A DNA stretch of 64,000 nucleotides from Hordeum vulgare subsp. vulgare (GCF_904849725.1 NC_058524.1:547587763-547651762); one strand, 5' to 3'; positions 48,901-61,090 are shown, numbered from the stretch's first letter. Notes: a model not told the origin generated them from the sequence alone. A program made the numbers and translations.

Positions 48901-50915
48901 TATGCAACTCGTTGCATATTGAACTTCAGTTAATGTGTAGTGTTTGATTGTTGTGAATTGCCATGCCATGTCTTGCATATATTCAACTGATCGTGCATCA
49001 TATGTGGATTGCATCTTGTTGTGCATGTGCCGTGGTGAATATCGTGTGTTGATGCTTGTTTCGGGTTTCCTTCGTCTCGCTAGAGTTCCGCAAGCGTGTC
49101 GGAAAGTGAGGACCCGTTCGACTACATCGGTTCGTCTGCTTCACGGAGTCATTCTTCTTCCAAGCGGGATCTCAGGCAAGATTACCATTTCCCCAGATAC
49201 CATTACTAACATTGCCATGCTAGTTTTACCGTTTCTATCGTTATGTCTTGCTGCCTACCACCCGTTAAATATCAGCCTCTTAACATTGCGTCGAAAAACC
49301 TCAACCTATTCACAATCTAGCAAACCACTTATTGGCTATGTTACCACTTGCTTAACCATGTGTTAGCGTTGCTAGTTGCAGGTGCAGTTGCTATGTTACC
49401 ACTTGCTTAACCATGTGATAACATGGGTTCCTTGTTATATCACCCTATTAATTGCTATTTAATTTAATGCACCTATATACTTGGTAAAAGGTGGAAGGCT
49501 CGGCCTTTCTAGCCTAGTGTTTTGTTCCACCTTTGCCCCCTTAGTTTCGGCTACCGGTGTTATGTTCCATAATTGAGCGCTCCTAACACGGTCGGGGTTC
49601 TTATGGGGACCCCCTTGATAATTAGTTTTAGATTAAAGCTGGTATGGCAAGGCCCAACATTGGTACTACATTTTCACAACATAATAATACTATTAATACT
49701 GAAAGCATAGGGCGTCATGAATCCGAGGAGTAATTCTACATAATACAGGGAGGGCCAGTGCTGATGGTGCTGGTCCAAAACAGAGCATTGTGCGGGGCCA
49801 ACCCAGGGCAACTTGGGTGATTTCTATCACGCCACCGTACGCGTAGCTTATCCGTCGTGTCCTGAGAACGAGATACGCGGCTCCTATCGAGATCGTCGAC
49901 AGGCCGGGCGACCTTGCTGGATTAGTTTTACCTTTGATAAATGTCTTGTGCATCGGGATTCCGGTGATGCTTTGGGTAATCTCAGAGTTGAGGTTTTCCA
50001 GTAAGGAGTCCGACGAGGTCGCAAGTTTCGTGATCGAGGATTTCTATGCAGCTTGTGGTAATTTGTGATGGACTAGTTGGAGCACCCTTGCAGGGTTAAA
50101 TCTTTCGGAAAGCCGTGCCCGCGGTTATGTGGCAACGTGGAAACTTTGTTTAACACTGGTTCTAGATAACTTGAAGTTAACTTAATTAAAATATGCCAAC
50201 TGAGTGCGTAACCGTGATTGTCTCCTTTGCGAGTTCCTTCTCCTACCAAGGACACGGTGGGGTTATGTTTAACATAAGTAGGTGCTCAGGATCATTCATT
50301 TGATCATCAGTAGCTCACGTACGCTATGCGTAGATCTTCCCCCCTCTTTATTCTTGTACTCGTAAGTTAGCCACTAAATAAATGCTTAGTCGCTTGCTGC
50401 AGCCTCACCACTTAACCTTATCTCACCTATTAAGCTTTGCTAGTCTCGATACCTTTGGAAATGAGATTGCTGAGTCCCCTGTAGCTCACAGATTACTACA
50501 ACACCAGTTGCACGTACATGTAAAATATATTAAGACATGAGCGCGATGATTGGTACAGGTAAAAGATATTAAGACGTGAGCGCGGTGATTGTTCATTTGG
50601 AGTTCCTTCTTCTTCCTCTTCCTCGATCTAGGATGGGTTCCAGGCCAGCAATCTGGGATAGCAAGGAAGGACATCGTTCTTTTCTCATTTGTTTTTGTCC
50701 GTAGTCGGAAACTTCTCTTCTTCGTGATATTTATGTATTGTACTGATGTGACTCCGATGTAGCTTGTGGCGAGTGTAAGCCAATTCCATATATCTCATCT
50801 TTTCAGTACATGTACTTGTATCGATATCCATTCTTGCGAAACGACGAGATGCGCTTCTATCCCTATCGAGGCCCTCACGCCAAAATAGGGATCGGATCGC
50901 AACTTGGGCGTTATA
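46000..50915 (+). repeat. 3' LTR of the younger LARD
   Basis: A 4916-bp LTR, TGTGACAGCC to GCGTTATA. It is collinear with the pieces of the interrupted solo LTR: 46000-46400 with 26839-27250, 47330-49137 with 41270-43073, and 49138-50915 with 50921-52637. A 24-base C run lies at 46996-47019. The GC-rich block at 46500-47250 has only overlapping low-complexity frames on both strands and no recognisable protein. Confidence 0.85.
46996..47019. repeat. Poly-C homopolymer tract
   Basis: 24 consecutive C residues in the GC-rich part of the LARD LTR. Its length may be unreliable in an assembly. Confidence 0.95.
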
Positions 50916-52642
50916 GTCTGCTTCATGGAGTCGTTCTTCTTCCAAGCGGGATCTCAGGCAAGATGATCATTTCCCAGATATCATTACAATCATTGGCGTG
51001 CTAGCTATTTTGTTTCTATCGTTATGTCTCGCTGCCTACCACATGTTAAATATCAGCCTCCCAACATTGCTATGAAAACCTTCAACCAAATCACAACCTA
51101 GCAAAGCACTGATTGGCTGTGTTACTGCTTGCTTAACCATGTGTTAGTGTTGCTAGTTGCAGGTGCAGTTGCTTCCATGTGATAACATGGGTTCCTTATT
51201 ATATCACCCTATTAATTGCTATTTAATTTAATGCACCTATATACTTGGTAAAAGGTGGAAGGCTCGGGATTTCTAGCCTGGTGTTTTGTTCCACCTTTGC
51301 CGCCTTAGCTTCAGCTATCGGTGTTATGTTCCATAAATGAGCGCTCCTAACATGCTTGGGGTTGTTATGGGGACCCCTTAGATTCTTGTTTTGGGATAAA
51401 TATTGTGTGGCAAGGCCCAACATTGGTACTATATTTGCCCAACATAATAATTTTGTTAATACTGAAAAACATAGTGCATCATGAACCCGAGGAGTAATTC
51501 AACATAATACAGGGGGGGCAGTGCTCATGGTGTTGGTCCCAAACGAGCAGACTACGGGGCCACCGTGAGGAAACTCGAGGTTCGGTTTTACTCGTAGGCT
51601 TTCCCATCCAGTCGTGTCCTGAGAATGAGATACGCGACTCCTATCAGGTTCGTCGACACATCGGGCGGCCTTGCTGGACTTGTTTTACCTTTTCTCGAGT
51701 GTCTTGTGGGAGGGATTCCAAGGATGCTTTGGGTTATCTCGAGGTTGAGGTTTTCCAATATTAACCCGAGGAGATCACGGGTTTCCCTGATCGAGGTGAT
51801 TCCGTCGTAGCATGTGGTAGTTTGTGATGGACTAGTTGGAGCACCCCTGCAGGGTTAAATCTTTCGAAAAGTCGTGCCCGCGTTATGTGGCAACGTGGAA
51901 AATTTGTTTAACATCTGGTTCTAGATAACCTGAAGTAAACTTAATTTAATACTTTCCAACTGAGTGCGTAACCGTGACTGTCTCTTTCGTGAGCTCCTTC
52001 TCCGATCGAGGACATGGTGGGGTTATGTCTGCCGTAAGTAGGTGTTCAGGATCATTCATTTGGTCATCAGTAGTTCATGTCCGCTATGCGTAGATCTTCC
52101 CCCTCTTTTACTCTTGTACTCATAAGTTATCCATCTCAAATAAATGCTTAGTCGCTTGCTGCAGCCTCACCACTTAACCATACCTCACCCATTAAGCTTT
52201 GCTAGTCTTGGTACCTTTGGAAATGAGATTGTTGAGTCCCCTATGGCTCATAGATTACTACAACACCAGTTGCAGGTACAGGTAAGGTGATATTATGACG
52301 TGAGTGCGATGATTGTGATTTTGGAGTTTCTTCTTCTTCATCATCGATCTAGGATGGGTTCCAGGCCGGCAGCCTGGGATAGCAAGGATGGACGTCGTTC
52401 TTTTATTGTTTGTTTTCGTCTGTAGTCGTACCCTGCTCTTGTTCATGATGATTGTATGTACCGTAGTGATGTGACTCTGATGTAGCTTGTGGCGAGTGTA
52501 AGCCAATTCCATATGCTCATCTTTTCATTACATGTACTTGTAACGATAACCATTCTTGCGAAACGACGATATGCGTTTCTATACGTGTCGGGGCCCTCAC
52601 GCCAAAATAAGGATAGGAGCACATCTGGGGCGTTACAGACGG

Positions 52643-53142
52643 CGTGCGGCGGCGGCCCCCTCAGCCCCCCTTGATGGTGCGCGCGAGCTCCCGAGGGAGA
52701 GCGCGCCGCCGTCAAGCGGTGCGGTGGGGTGCCCTTTTTCCCGTGCGAGAGGGTCTATACCGTGCGCGTCCCCAAAACCGCTCCGTTGCCATCCCCCTCT
52801 CCGGCTGCGCGTCCGCCTTGCGGTGAGCGCGCCGCCGTCGAGCGATTTGGTGATGGAACTCTTTGCCCATGTGGGGTGCTTTTTTATTTGCATTTTTTTG
52901 TTTTTTTTGGATTCAATCCGATTTACTCTTTGCCCTCGGAGAGGTGATACCTTGGTCTGACGCCTTGGCTTGTCGATGCGCGTCGAGACCGAGAGGGTCG
53001 GCGCGGCCTTGCGGCGATGCTCTTTGTCGGCGAGGCCCTCTCCGGTTTACTTTGCCCTTCTAGGGTTTCCTTTTGGATCGGGGAAACGCTTTCTTTTGTT
53101 GTTGCTACCGAAGAACCTAAACCGAAACTAGTCTAATACCAT
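52643..53142 (-). other. 5' leader of the split copia element (right part) and primer site
   Basis: Resumption of the copia leader after the nested stack. The primer site is at 53131-53141; the minus strand reads TGGTATTAGAC, a decayed tRNA-Met complement. Short open frames have no family signature. Confidence 0.65.
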
Positions 53143-53417
53143 TGATAGACTCTGTGGATCGGATCGGCTAGGATTCTAGCAGTAGCTAGCATGAGTTTTA
53201 CCTTGCCCCGCACTTGAGGAGCTCCCGCCGGCGTCCATCGGTGAGTTTGTGACAGCGGCGGCGACGGAGAGATGTGGCGGCGGTATTGCTTCCGTGAGCA
53301 CCGCACTAACCCTAGATCGGTAGGGCGTGTAGGTGGAGAAAGTGGCAGCGGCGAACCTCGTGTCTCTTGCCCTGGCCCCCACCTCTGTTAATATAGCGCG
53401 GGTCATAGGGGGCCACC
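53143..53417 (-). repeat. 5' LTR of the split copia element, truncated
   Basis: 275 bp matching 20862 to about 21136 of the 3' LTR: the same TGATAGACT end, the same GC-rich middle, and the AATATAGC box region. It stops at GGGGGCCACC, where an Angela-type LTR begins. The remaining 90 bp is not found on the far side at 57190. Confidence 0.85.
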
Positions 53418-55098
53418 TGTTGGAAATATGCCCTAGAGGCAATAATAAATTAGTTATTATTATATTTCTTAGTTCATGATAATCGTTTATTATCCATGCT
53501 ATAATTGTATTGATTGGAAACACAATACTTGTGTGGATACATAGACAAAACACTGTCCCTAGTAAGCCTCTAGTTGACTAGCTCGTTGATCAAAGATGGT
53601 CAAGGTTTCCTGGCCATAGGCAAGTGTTGTCACTTGATAACGGGATCACATCATTAGGAGAATCATGTGATGGACTAGACCCAAACTAATAGACGTAGCA
53701 TGTTGATCGTGTCATTTTGTTGCTACTGTTTTCTGCGTGTCAAGTATTTATTCCTATGACCATGAGATCATATAACTCACTGAGACCGGACAAATGCTTT
53801 GTGTGTATCAAACATCGCAACGTAACTGGGTGACTATAAAGATGCTCTACAGGTATCTCCGAAGGTGTTCGTTGAGTTAGTATAGATCGAGACTGGGATT
53901 TGTCACTCCGTGTTACGGAGAGGTATCTCGGGGCCCACTCGGTAATACAACATCACACACAAGCCTTGCAAGCAATGTAACTTAATGTAAGTTGCGGGAT
54001 CTTGTATTACGGAACGAGTAAAGAGACTTGCCGGTAAAGGAGATTGAAATAGGTATGCGGATACTAACGATCGAATCTCGGGCAAGTAACATACCGAAGG
54101 ACAAAGGGAATGACATACGGGATTATATGAATCCTTGGCACTGAGGTTCAAACGATAAGATCTTCGTAGAATATGTAGGATCCAATATGGGCATCCAGGT
54201 CCCGCTATTGGATATTGACCGAGGAGTCTCTCGGGTCATGTCTACATAGTTCTCGAACCCGCGGGGTCTGCACACTTAAGGTTCGACGTTGTTTTATGCG
54301 TATTTGAGTTATATGGTTGGTTACCGAATGTTGTTCGGAGTCCCGGATGAGATCACGGACGTCACGAGGGTTTCCGGAATGGTCCGGAAACGAAGATTGA
54401 TATATAGGATGACCTCATTTGGTTACCGGAAGGTTTTCGTGCATTACCGGAAAAGTTTCGGGCTCATCGGTAGTGTACCGGGAGTGCCGGGAGGGGTGCC
54501 GGGGACCATCGGGAGGGGTGTCACGCCCCAAGGGGTCTCATGGGCTATGGGAAGAGATAAACCAGCCCCTAGTGGGCTGGAATAAGTTCCCACTAAGGCC
54601 CATAAGGTTTGAGAAGGAAAAAACACAAGGTGGAAAGAGTTTCCAAGTGGGAAGGTGGAATCCTACTCCAAGTAGGATTGGAGTAGGACTCCTCCACCTC
54701 CAATTTCGGCCAAACCTTTAGGTTTTGAGGCTGCCTCCTCCCCTCCCTACCACCTATATATACGGAGGTTTTAGGGCTGATTTGAGACGACTTTTCCACG
54801 GCAGCCCGACCACATACCTCCACGGTTTTTCCTCTAGATCGCGTTTCTGCGGAGCTCGGGCGGAGCCCTGCTGAGACAAGGTCATCACCAACCTCCGGAG
54901 CGCCGTCACGCTGCCGGAGAACTCTTCTACCTCTCCGTCTCTCTTGCTGGATCAAGAAGGCCGAGATCATCGTCGAGCTGTACGTGTGCTGAACGCGGAG
55001 GTGCCGTCCGTTCGGTACTAGATCGTGGGACTGATCGCGGGATTGTTCGCGGGGCGGATCGAGGGACGTGAGGACGTTCCACTACATCAACCGCGTTC
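53418..55098 (+). repeat. Angela-type LTR, plus orientation, truncated at its 3' end
   Basis: Starts TGTTGGAAATATGCCCTAG, with a TATATATAC box at 54765-54773. It follows the family consensus to CAACCGCGTTC (55098), then leaves it. Its central part (about 54430-54760) resembles the LTR at 7809-9635 and differs from the LTR at 55358-57189. About 130 bp of the LTR end is missing. Confidence 0.88.
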
Positions 55099-57189
55099 TC
55101 TAAAGGAAAATCCGATTCAACTAAAGTTGGAGAAACCGACACTTGCCAGTCATCTTTGAGCAACGGGGTTACTCGTAGCGATGAAACCAGTCTCTCGTAA
55201 GCGTACGAGTAATGTCGGTCCAAGCCGCTTCAATCCAACAATACCGCGGAATCAAGAAAAGACTAAGGAGGGCAGCAAGACGCACATCACCGCCCACAAA
55301 AACTTTTGTGTTCTACTCGAGAAGACATCTACGCATGAACCTAGCTCATGATGCCACTATTGGGGAACGTCGCATGGGAAACAAAAAATTTCCTACGCGC
55401 ACGAAGACCTATCATGGTGATGTCCATCTACGAGAGGGGATGAGTGATCTATGTACCCTTGTAGATCGTACAGCAGAAGCGTTAGTGAACGCGGTTGATG
55501 TAGTGGAACGTCCTCACGTCCCTCGATCCGCCCCGCGAACAATCCCGCGATCAGTCCCACGATCTAGTACCGAACGGACGGCACCTCCGCGTTCAGCACA
55601 CGTACAGCTCGACGATGATCTCGGCCTTCTTGATCCAGCAAGAGAGACGGAGAGGTAGAAGAGTTCTCCGGCAGCGTGACGGCGCTCCGAAGGTTGGTGA
55701 TGACCTTGTCTCAGCAGGGCTCCGCCCGAGCTCCGCAGAAACGCGATCTAGAGGAAAAACCGTGGAGGTATGTGGTCGGGCTGCCGTGGGAAAGTCGTCT
55801 CAAATCAGCCCTAAAACCTCCGTATATATAGGTGGGAGGGAGGGGGCCTTGCCTTGGGGCTCAAGGAGCCCCAAGGGAGTCGGCCGAGTCCAAGGGGGAG
55901 GACTCTCCCCCCCCCAAACCGAGTTGGACTAGGTTTGGTGGGAGGGAGTCCCCCTTCCTTCCCACCTCCTCCTTTTTTTTTCTTTCTCTCTTGATTTTCT
56001 TCTCCTTGGCGCATAGGGCACTTGTGGGCTGTCCCACCAGCCCACTAAGGGCTGGTGTGTCTCCCCCAAGGCCTATGGGCTTCCCCGGGGTGGGTTGCCC
56101 CCCCCCCCCCCCCGGTGAACTCCCGGAACCCATTCGTCATTCCCGGTACATTCCCGGTAACTCCGAAAACCTTTCGGTAATCAAATGAGGTCATCCTATA
56201 TATCAATCTTCGTTTCCGGACCATTCCGGAAACCCTCGTGACGTCCGTGATCTCATCCGGGACTCCGAACAACATTCGGTAACCAACCATATAACTCAAA
56301 TACGCATAAAACAACGTCGAACCTTAAGTGTGCAGACCCTGCGGGTTCGAGAACTATGTAGACATGACACGAGAGACTCCTCGGTCAATATCCAATAGCG
56401 GGACCTGGATGCCCATATTGGATCCTACATATTCTACGAAGATCTTATCGTTTGAACCTCAGTGCCAAGGATTCATATAATCCCGTATGTCATTCCCTTT
56501 GTCCTTCAGTATGTTACTTGCCCGAGATTCGATCGTCAGTATCCGCATACCTGTTTCAATCTCATTCACCGGCAAGTCTCTTTACTCGTTCCGTAATACA
56601 AGATCCCGCAACTTTCACTAAGTCACATTGTTTGCAAGGCTTGTGTGTGATGTTGTATTACCGAGTGGGCCCCGAGATACCTCTCCGTCACACGGAGTGA
56701 CAAATCCCAGTCTCGATCCATACTAACTCAACTAACACCTTCGGAGATACCTGTAGAGCATCTTTATAGTCACCCAGTTACGTTGCGACGTTTGATACAC
56801 ATAAACCATTCCTCCGGTGTTAGTGAGTTATATGATCTCATGGTCATAGGAATAAATACTTGACACGCAGAAAAAAGTAGCAACAAAATTGACACGATCA
56901 ACATGCTACGTCTATTAGTTTGGGTCTAGTCCATCACGTGATTCTCCTAATGACGTGATCCAGTTATCAAGCAACAACACTTTGTTCATAATCAGAAGAC
57001 ACTGACTATCTTTGATCAACTGGCTAGCCAACTAGAGGCTTGCTAGGGACGGTGTTTTGTCTATGTATCCACACATGTAAATGAGTCTTCATTCAATACA
57101 ATTATTGCATGGATAATAAACGATTATCTTGATACAGGAATTATAATAATAACTCTATTTATTATTGCCTCTAGGGCATAATTCCAACA
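55099..57189 (-). mobile_element. Angela-type element fragment, minus strand: 5' LTR plus start of internal region
   Basis: The 5' LTR spans 55358-57189 in minus orientation (plus strand TATTGGGGAACGTCGCATG to GCATAATTCCAACA). The terminal TG is mutated to TA at 55358-55359. To its left, 55108-55357 is the first about 250 bp of the internal region, starting with a decayed primer site. It is collinear with 7560-7808 of the other Angela-like copy. Everything beyond is lost at the junction near 55099-55108. Confidence 0.85.
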
Positions 57190-58370
57190 AAGCACACACA
57201 TTGAATTATCTCCGTAATTTTGTACTAGCTCCAATCCAGTTTTTTGTTTTTGAAAGGTTTCCTTGGAAAAGTTCAAACCTTCACATGTGTAATATTTTTT
57301 CTCATTTTAATTTATATTTTTATACAATCTAAAATGTGATATGAAAATGCAAACATGGTATGGGGTCTTGATATCATAAGATAGTGTTTTAAAAAAGTAT
57401 GAAAATTTCACAAATCTTGGATCGTGCGTTGCTTTTCTAGCAGATGCATCTTGGAGTAAGCATCATATCATTCAAAGTTAAAACTATGAAGTTTGAACTC
57501 CGCAGAACATTTCTTTATTATCTGCAGTTGAGATTTAGATAACAACTTTTTTTTAGGGAGAGATTTAGACAACAACTTGATGTCGCAATATTATGCATAA
57601 ATATACTTCTTATGTTCCATCTTTTTACATAATGATTTTTATTTTATATTTTTCAAATACTAAGTTAGGGTGCGCCATGTAGACCTTCCAAAAAAATCAC
57701 TGAAAACTTCCAAACTTTTTCTGCATATAACATACTACATTATATCTGTGTATGTCAAAGGTAGGATTCTTAATTCATTTGGCCTTGTTTAGGTGTTAAT
57801 AAATGAATTTCCACCTAGTTATCATATACAATTCAAAATTGAAGTGCATGTATAAAAAGCATCTAATTGCAAGAAAAGTTGCTTATTTAAAAAATAGCTC
57901 ATATCCATAAAATATATAAAATTCAAATGGTTGGCAGACTTATTTGAATTCATTAGGAATCTTGAATTACCTTCTCTTTGTTAACAACAAATTAAATCCT
58001 ATTATTAACATGCATGAAACTGACATGAATAGCTATTTTACGCTCAAACTTAGTTTAGGATTCCTATATATATATATATATATTGTGTTTTGCCCAAGGA
58101 ATTGGTTGTAATATATTTTGATAAGCTTTATTCATATGAAACATGAATGTTTGGAATAATATTATGAGACTGAAACTAAAAATTCATATGTTTTTCGTGT
58201 GTGTGCGTGCGAGGAGATCACCTATTTAGTTATACTAGATGATATTCCGTATGTTACTGCAGGAATCTTGCTAAAACGAATATATAAATAGGTGCTATAA
58301 AAGTAACTAAAGCTAATGCAAAACAAAAGTTAAGTGTGTTGTGGATTTACATTTTAAAACAACTAGTTGA
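57190..58370. other. AT-rich sequence without recognised genes
   Basis: No supported reading frame. Present are a (TA)n run at about 58064-58084 and a small direct repeat around GAGATTTAGA-AACAACTT at 57529-57576, separated by a T-run. Confidence 0.5.
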
Positions 58371-58405
58371 ATGCCCGTGCGTTGCAACGGGTTAACAAAA
58401 GATAT
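58371..58405. repeat. Recurrent grass repeat motif
   Basis: ACTAGTTGAATGCCCGTGCG followed by TTGCAACGGG. I recognise this motif as common in grass genomes, but cannot assign it to a transposon family. No opposite end is visible. Confidence 0.4.
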
Positions 58406-61090
58406 ACAAACACATTGGTCAAATGATGGTGCTGATTTGGAATTTCATGTGAAATATGATGGCATGCCGGAAATCAAAGACTGTCAATATGTAATGGAGG
58501 GGATAGTAATAGAATACAAACCATGAAATTTAACAAAAACATTAAGTCTGACACAACATGGACATAAAGATACACATACACATACACCACCAAGGCACAT
58601 TACCTCCAGTAATTCATCATGATAAAAACACAGATCAAATAGGCAAGGCAAGAAACAGAACTATCTTCCAGAATCTTGAAAAGGTGCGGAGTGCTACAGT
58701 GGTTGTAGTATGTAAAGAAAAGATCAAACACGAAAAGGTATCATCATCCCTGGAGATGTCATCGCATATCAAAATTCAACACCAGTCTCAGCTGTCGGTC
58801 GATGGTTACACTAACTGATTAGACGAGTTCATAGCAGCGATGCCCTTATGAATCATTTGCCTTCTTGGTTTTTCTCGGTCAATGGTCGATGGTCGATGGT
58901 CCTGATTCATAAGGGCATCTAAGAAAGAAAAAATACACATTTAGGGTAAAAAATACACATTTTATATGACAAGAATCGAATAAATAGGCCAATTTTACAC
59001 ACTGCAATCACAGACCTAATATTACACATCAATTTTCAATTATTCCGATCTACAAGGCTAGTTCCAATTTGATCAAAGCAGGAAGTAAAAGAAAAATGCA
59101 TTGTTGAAACAAACAAAAAGTGAGATGTTGTATCGAGACCTCACCCAACCACACTTCTTGCAAAAACTGTATATATTCAACAGCCTGCAATAGAAAATGG
59201 TGTCAAGAAAACCAGCTTAATTAAATGGGTTGCAGCATATAATCAATAACCTTCTAGGTTTGTGCCTTGTTTGTTTTATGATACCGAGAACCAAGTTATT
59301 TATGTGCATCTCTAGTTAGAACCCAACCGAAATAAATACAATATCTGAGGTGAAAAAAACATAAAAATTAATAGACAAAAAAATTTAGCAGGATTAAGCA
59401 CCACATCGCGAGTGTTGCATGTTGGAAAGGGTAAACGTTAAGACTTCAAGGTCGGCCCATCATGAATGAAAGCCTGCACAAATCGACAAATTATGTAATA
59501 GAAAATCAATATTCAGAGGACTGTTAACTAACACCCCAGGGTAAATTTTGAAGCAGGAACAATATCATGACAGATTGATTAACATGATTGTAGCTTTTTT
59601 AGGCTCGACCTCCTATATGAAGTATCGTATAGTCCCTTGCACCATAGCAAGGTACCCTATATGAAATAACAACTGGGACACTATAAAGAATTACTACTCA
59701 AGCTGACAGACCAAAAACTAATTGAAATATGTGATTTCATAATCTGCTCCATTTGCCAAAAATCGAAAAGCAAACAATGGACTATATCAATAAATCTTGT
59801 AATGGTTTTGTTAGATGATAGCTAAGAACTACTTAAATTAGCACAATGAATTTAGATGGTCAAATCTCCAGCTTGCTAGTTCTCTCTTTTGGTTGTTAAT
59901 AGATCTCAAAGATTGCCAGAGTTCACCAACAATTGCATGCCCAGAAATCCTAACTCTGCTTAGCCAGGTGATACATGCAGCTCCTAGGCTGTATCACCCT
60001 GAGTTGAAGAATTATAAACAGCAAATACGTTACATGTGAGTGTGTGTGCGTGTGTTGTTAGCTGATTCAATCCATCTCAAGGCAAGCATGGTTCGCTATG
60101 TGTTCGTTTTGCCATCGACCGAAAGCGCTGGCCAGGCGTATATTGGTTTCACGGCATCAGACCTACGTTATATATTTGTGTTAGAACATAAAAATGCTAA
60201 GAATCATTTATTCTCCACTCGATCTACACAATCATTGCTCGTCCGCTGTAATCTACTATAATCTACACCAAACTGATCTCACAACACAACTCGGAAGTCA
60301 AAACATCGAATGAATCGTGGCTGTGTCAAAGGACAAGGCAAGCCAGATCTGATAAAGGGCAAGGACTGCATAGCTTACCATAAATTCTGGAATGCAAGAG
60401 CAACACTTGTCGTAAAAAATTGGAACATGAGGAAAACGAAGGAGAGGATCGGGACCAACGCACCTGTAACGAAGGAGATTTTTTTTACCCTGAATATGTA
60501 TTTTTTTCTCGGTCGATGGTCGATGTTAGCCTTCTTGGTTTTTCTCCAAAATCTGCATCTCCACCTTCAGATATTTATTGCATCATTACTCTCTCTTAAT
60601 GAAGCCAATATATAGCAGCGAGTCAGCGATAGGTGATGGTTTCTATTGAACACGCCAAGGGGCAACGAACAATCGAAACAAATAAAAGATGGGTAAATTA
60701 TTCTCCCATCTAAGCAGATATCGAGTAAAAATCAGGAGAATGATATAATATAATCAACTTCCTTCATAAAATCAGTCAACACTTCGTACTCTCAATCCAA
60801 TATGATTCATCATTTGCACATGTTAATATATCTGAATCATACAACAAATAATGCATACAAATTATCATATCCGTGCAATTAGGCAGAAGAGAGAAAAATA
60901 AAACATGTGCCTCTTTCGATGTGCCTTCTCCATATAATCATCTCAATCCAAGTCCAAGACCCTCTCTCTTGTGATATGAATCCCAGAGTACACTTTGCTA
61001 ACTCTAATTAGCACACAAAGGCATGTATTAGTCTCTAACATAACTCGTATTTTTAACAAAATGAGTAGGTGAATCTATACTATTAACTCG
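58372..61090. other. Intergenic region with short duplications
   Basis: No convincing coding sequence. The phrase TTCTCGGTC-ATGGTCGATG, together with GCCTTCTTGGTTTTTCTC, occurs near 58858-58905 and again near 60504-60547. A 9-bp inverted repeat GGTGATACA/TGTATCACC (59967-59975 and 59990-59998) could form a hairpin. The open frames at 58558-58818 and 60310-60615 have no family signature. Confidence 0.45.

Larger units (their letters stand above)
43074..50915 (+). mobile_element. Younger LARD-type element inserted in the solo LTR of its own family
   Basis: Starts TGTGACACCCCGAGACC (43074) and ends GGGCGTTATA (50915; final CA mutated to TA). The flanks are GTCTG on both sides (43069-43073 and 50916-50920). 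Components are a 431-bp 5' LTR, a primer site, 2.5 kb of non-coding internal sequence, a polypurine tract and a 4916-bp 3' LTR. No coding domain is present, so it depends on proteins supplied by another element. Confidence 0.83.
26839..52637 (+). mobile_element. Solo LTR of a LARD-type family, interrupted twice
   Basis: The ends are TGTGACAGCCCGAGACC (26839) and GGGGCGTTACA (52637), flanked by GACGG on both sides. Removing the two inserted elements leaves 26839-27462, 40366-43073 and 50921-52637, about 5.05 kb in all. These collinearly match the 4.9-kb LTR at 46000-50915. There is no internal region, so this is a solo LTR left by LTR-LTR recombination. The very long LTR and non-coding nature suggest a LARD such as the Sukkula/Erika-like group (name by recollection). 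A TATATAATA box is at 27406-27413. Confidence 0.82.
20862..53417 (-). mobile_element. Ty1/copia element, minus strand, split by a 25.8-kb nested stack
   Basis: The 3' LTR (20862-21226), polypurine tract, RNase H, RT, integrase, protease and gag (21399-25540) and 5' leader (25541-26838) are on the left. The leader resumes at 52643, followed by the primer site (53131-53141) and part of the 5' LTR (53143-53417). The break is exact: GACGG occurs on both sides of the inserted stack (26834-26838 and 52638-52642). Left and right LTR pieces align over their shared 275 bp with scattered differences. The last 90 bp or so of the 5' LTR are missing beyond the Angela-type LTR at 53418. Confidence 0.88.
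53418..57189. repeat. Large inverted repeat made of two opposed Angela-type LTRs
   Basis: Arm 1 is 53418-55098 and arm 2 is 55487-57189, with a 388-bp spacer. The arms are nearly identical outside a central block, where the subfamilies differ. Both LTR promoters point toward the spacer. The outer flanks CCACC (53413-53417) and AAGCA (57190-57194) do not match. Confidence 0.88.

Noticed and set aside
49138..52637. Tandem duplication inside an LTR
   Set aside because: The GTCTG flanks at 43069-43073 and 50916-50920 show nesting of two elements instead.
54927..55658. Identical 56-residue peptides on opposite strands as a possible gene pair
   Set aside because: They are the same LTR end sequence in the two opposed Angela-type LTRs, not genes.
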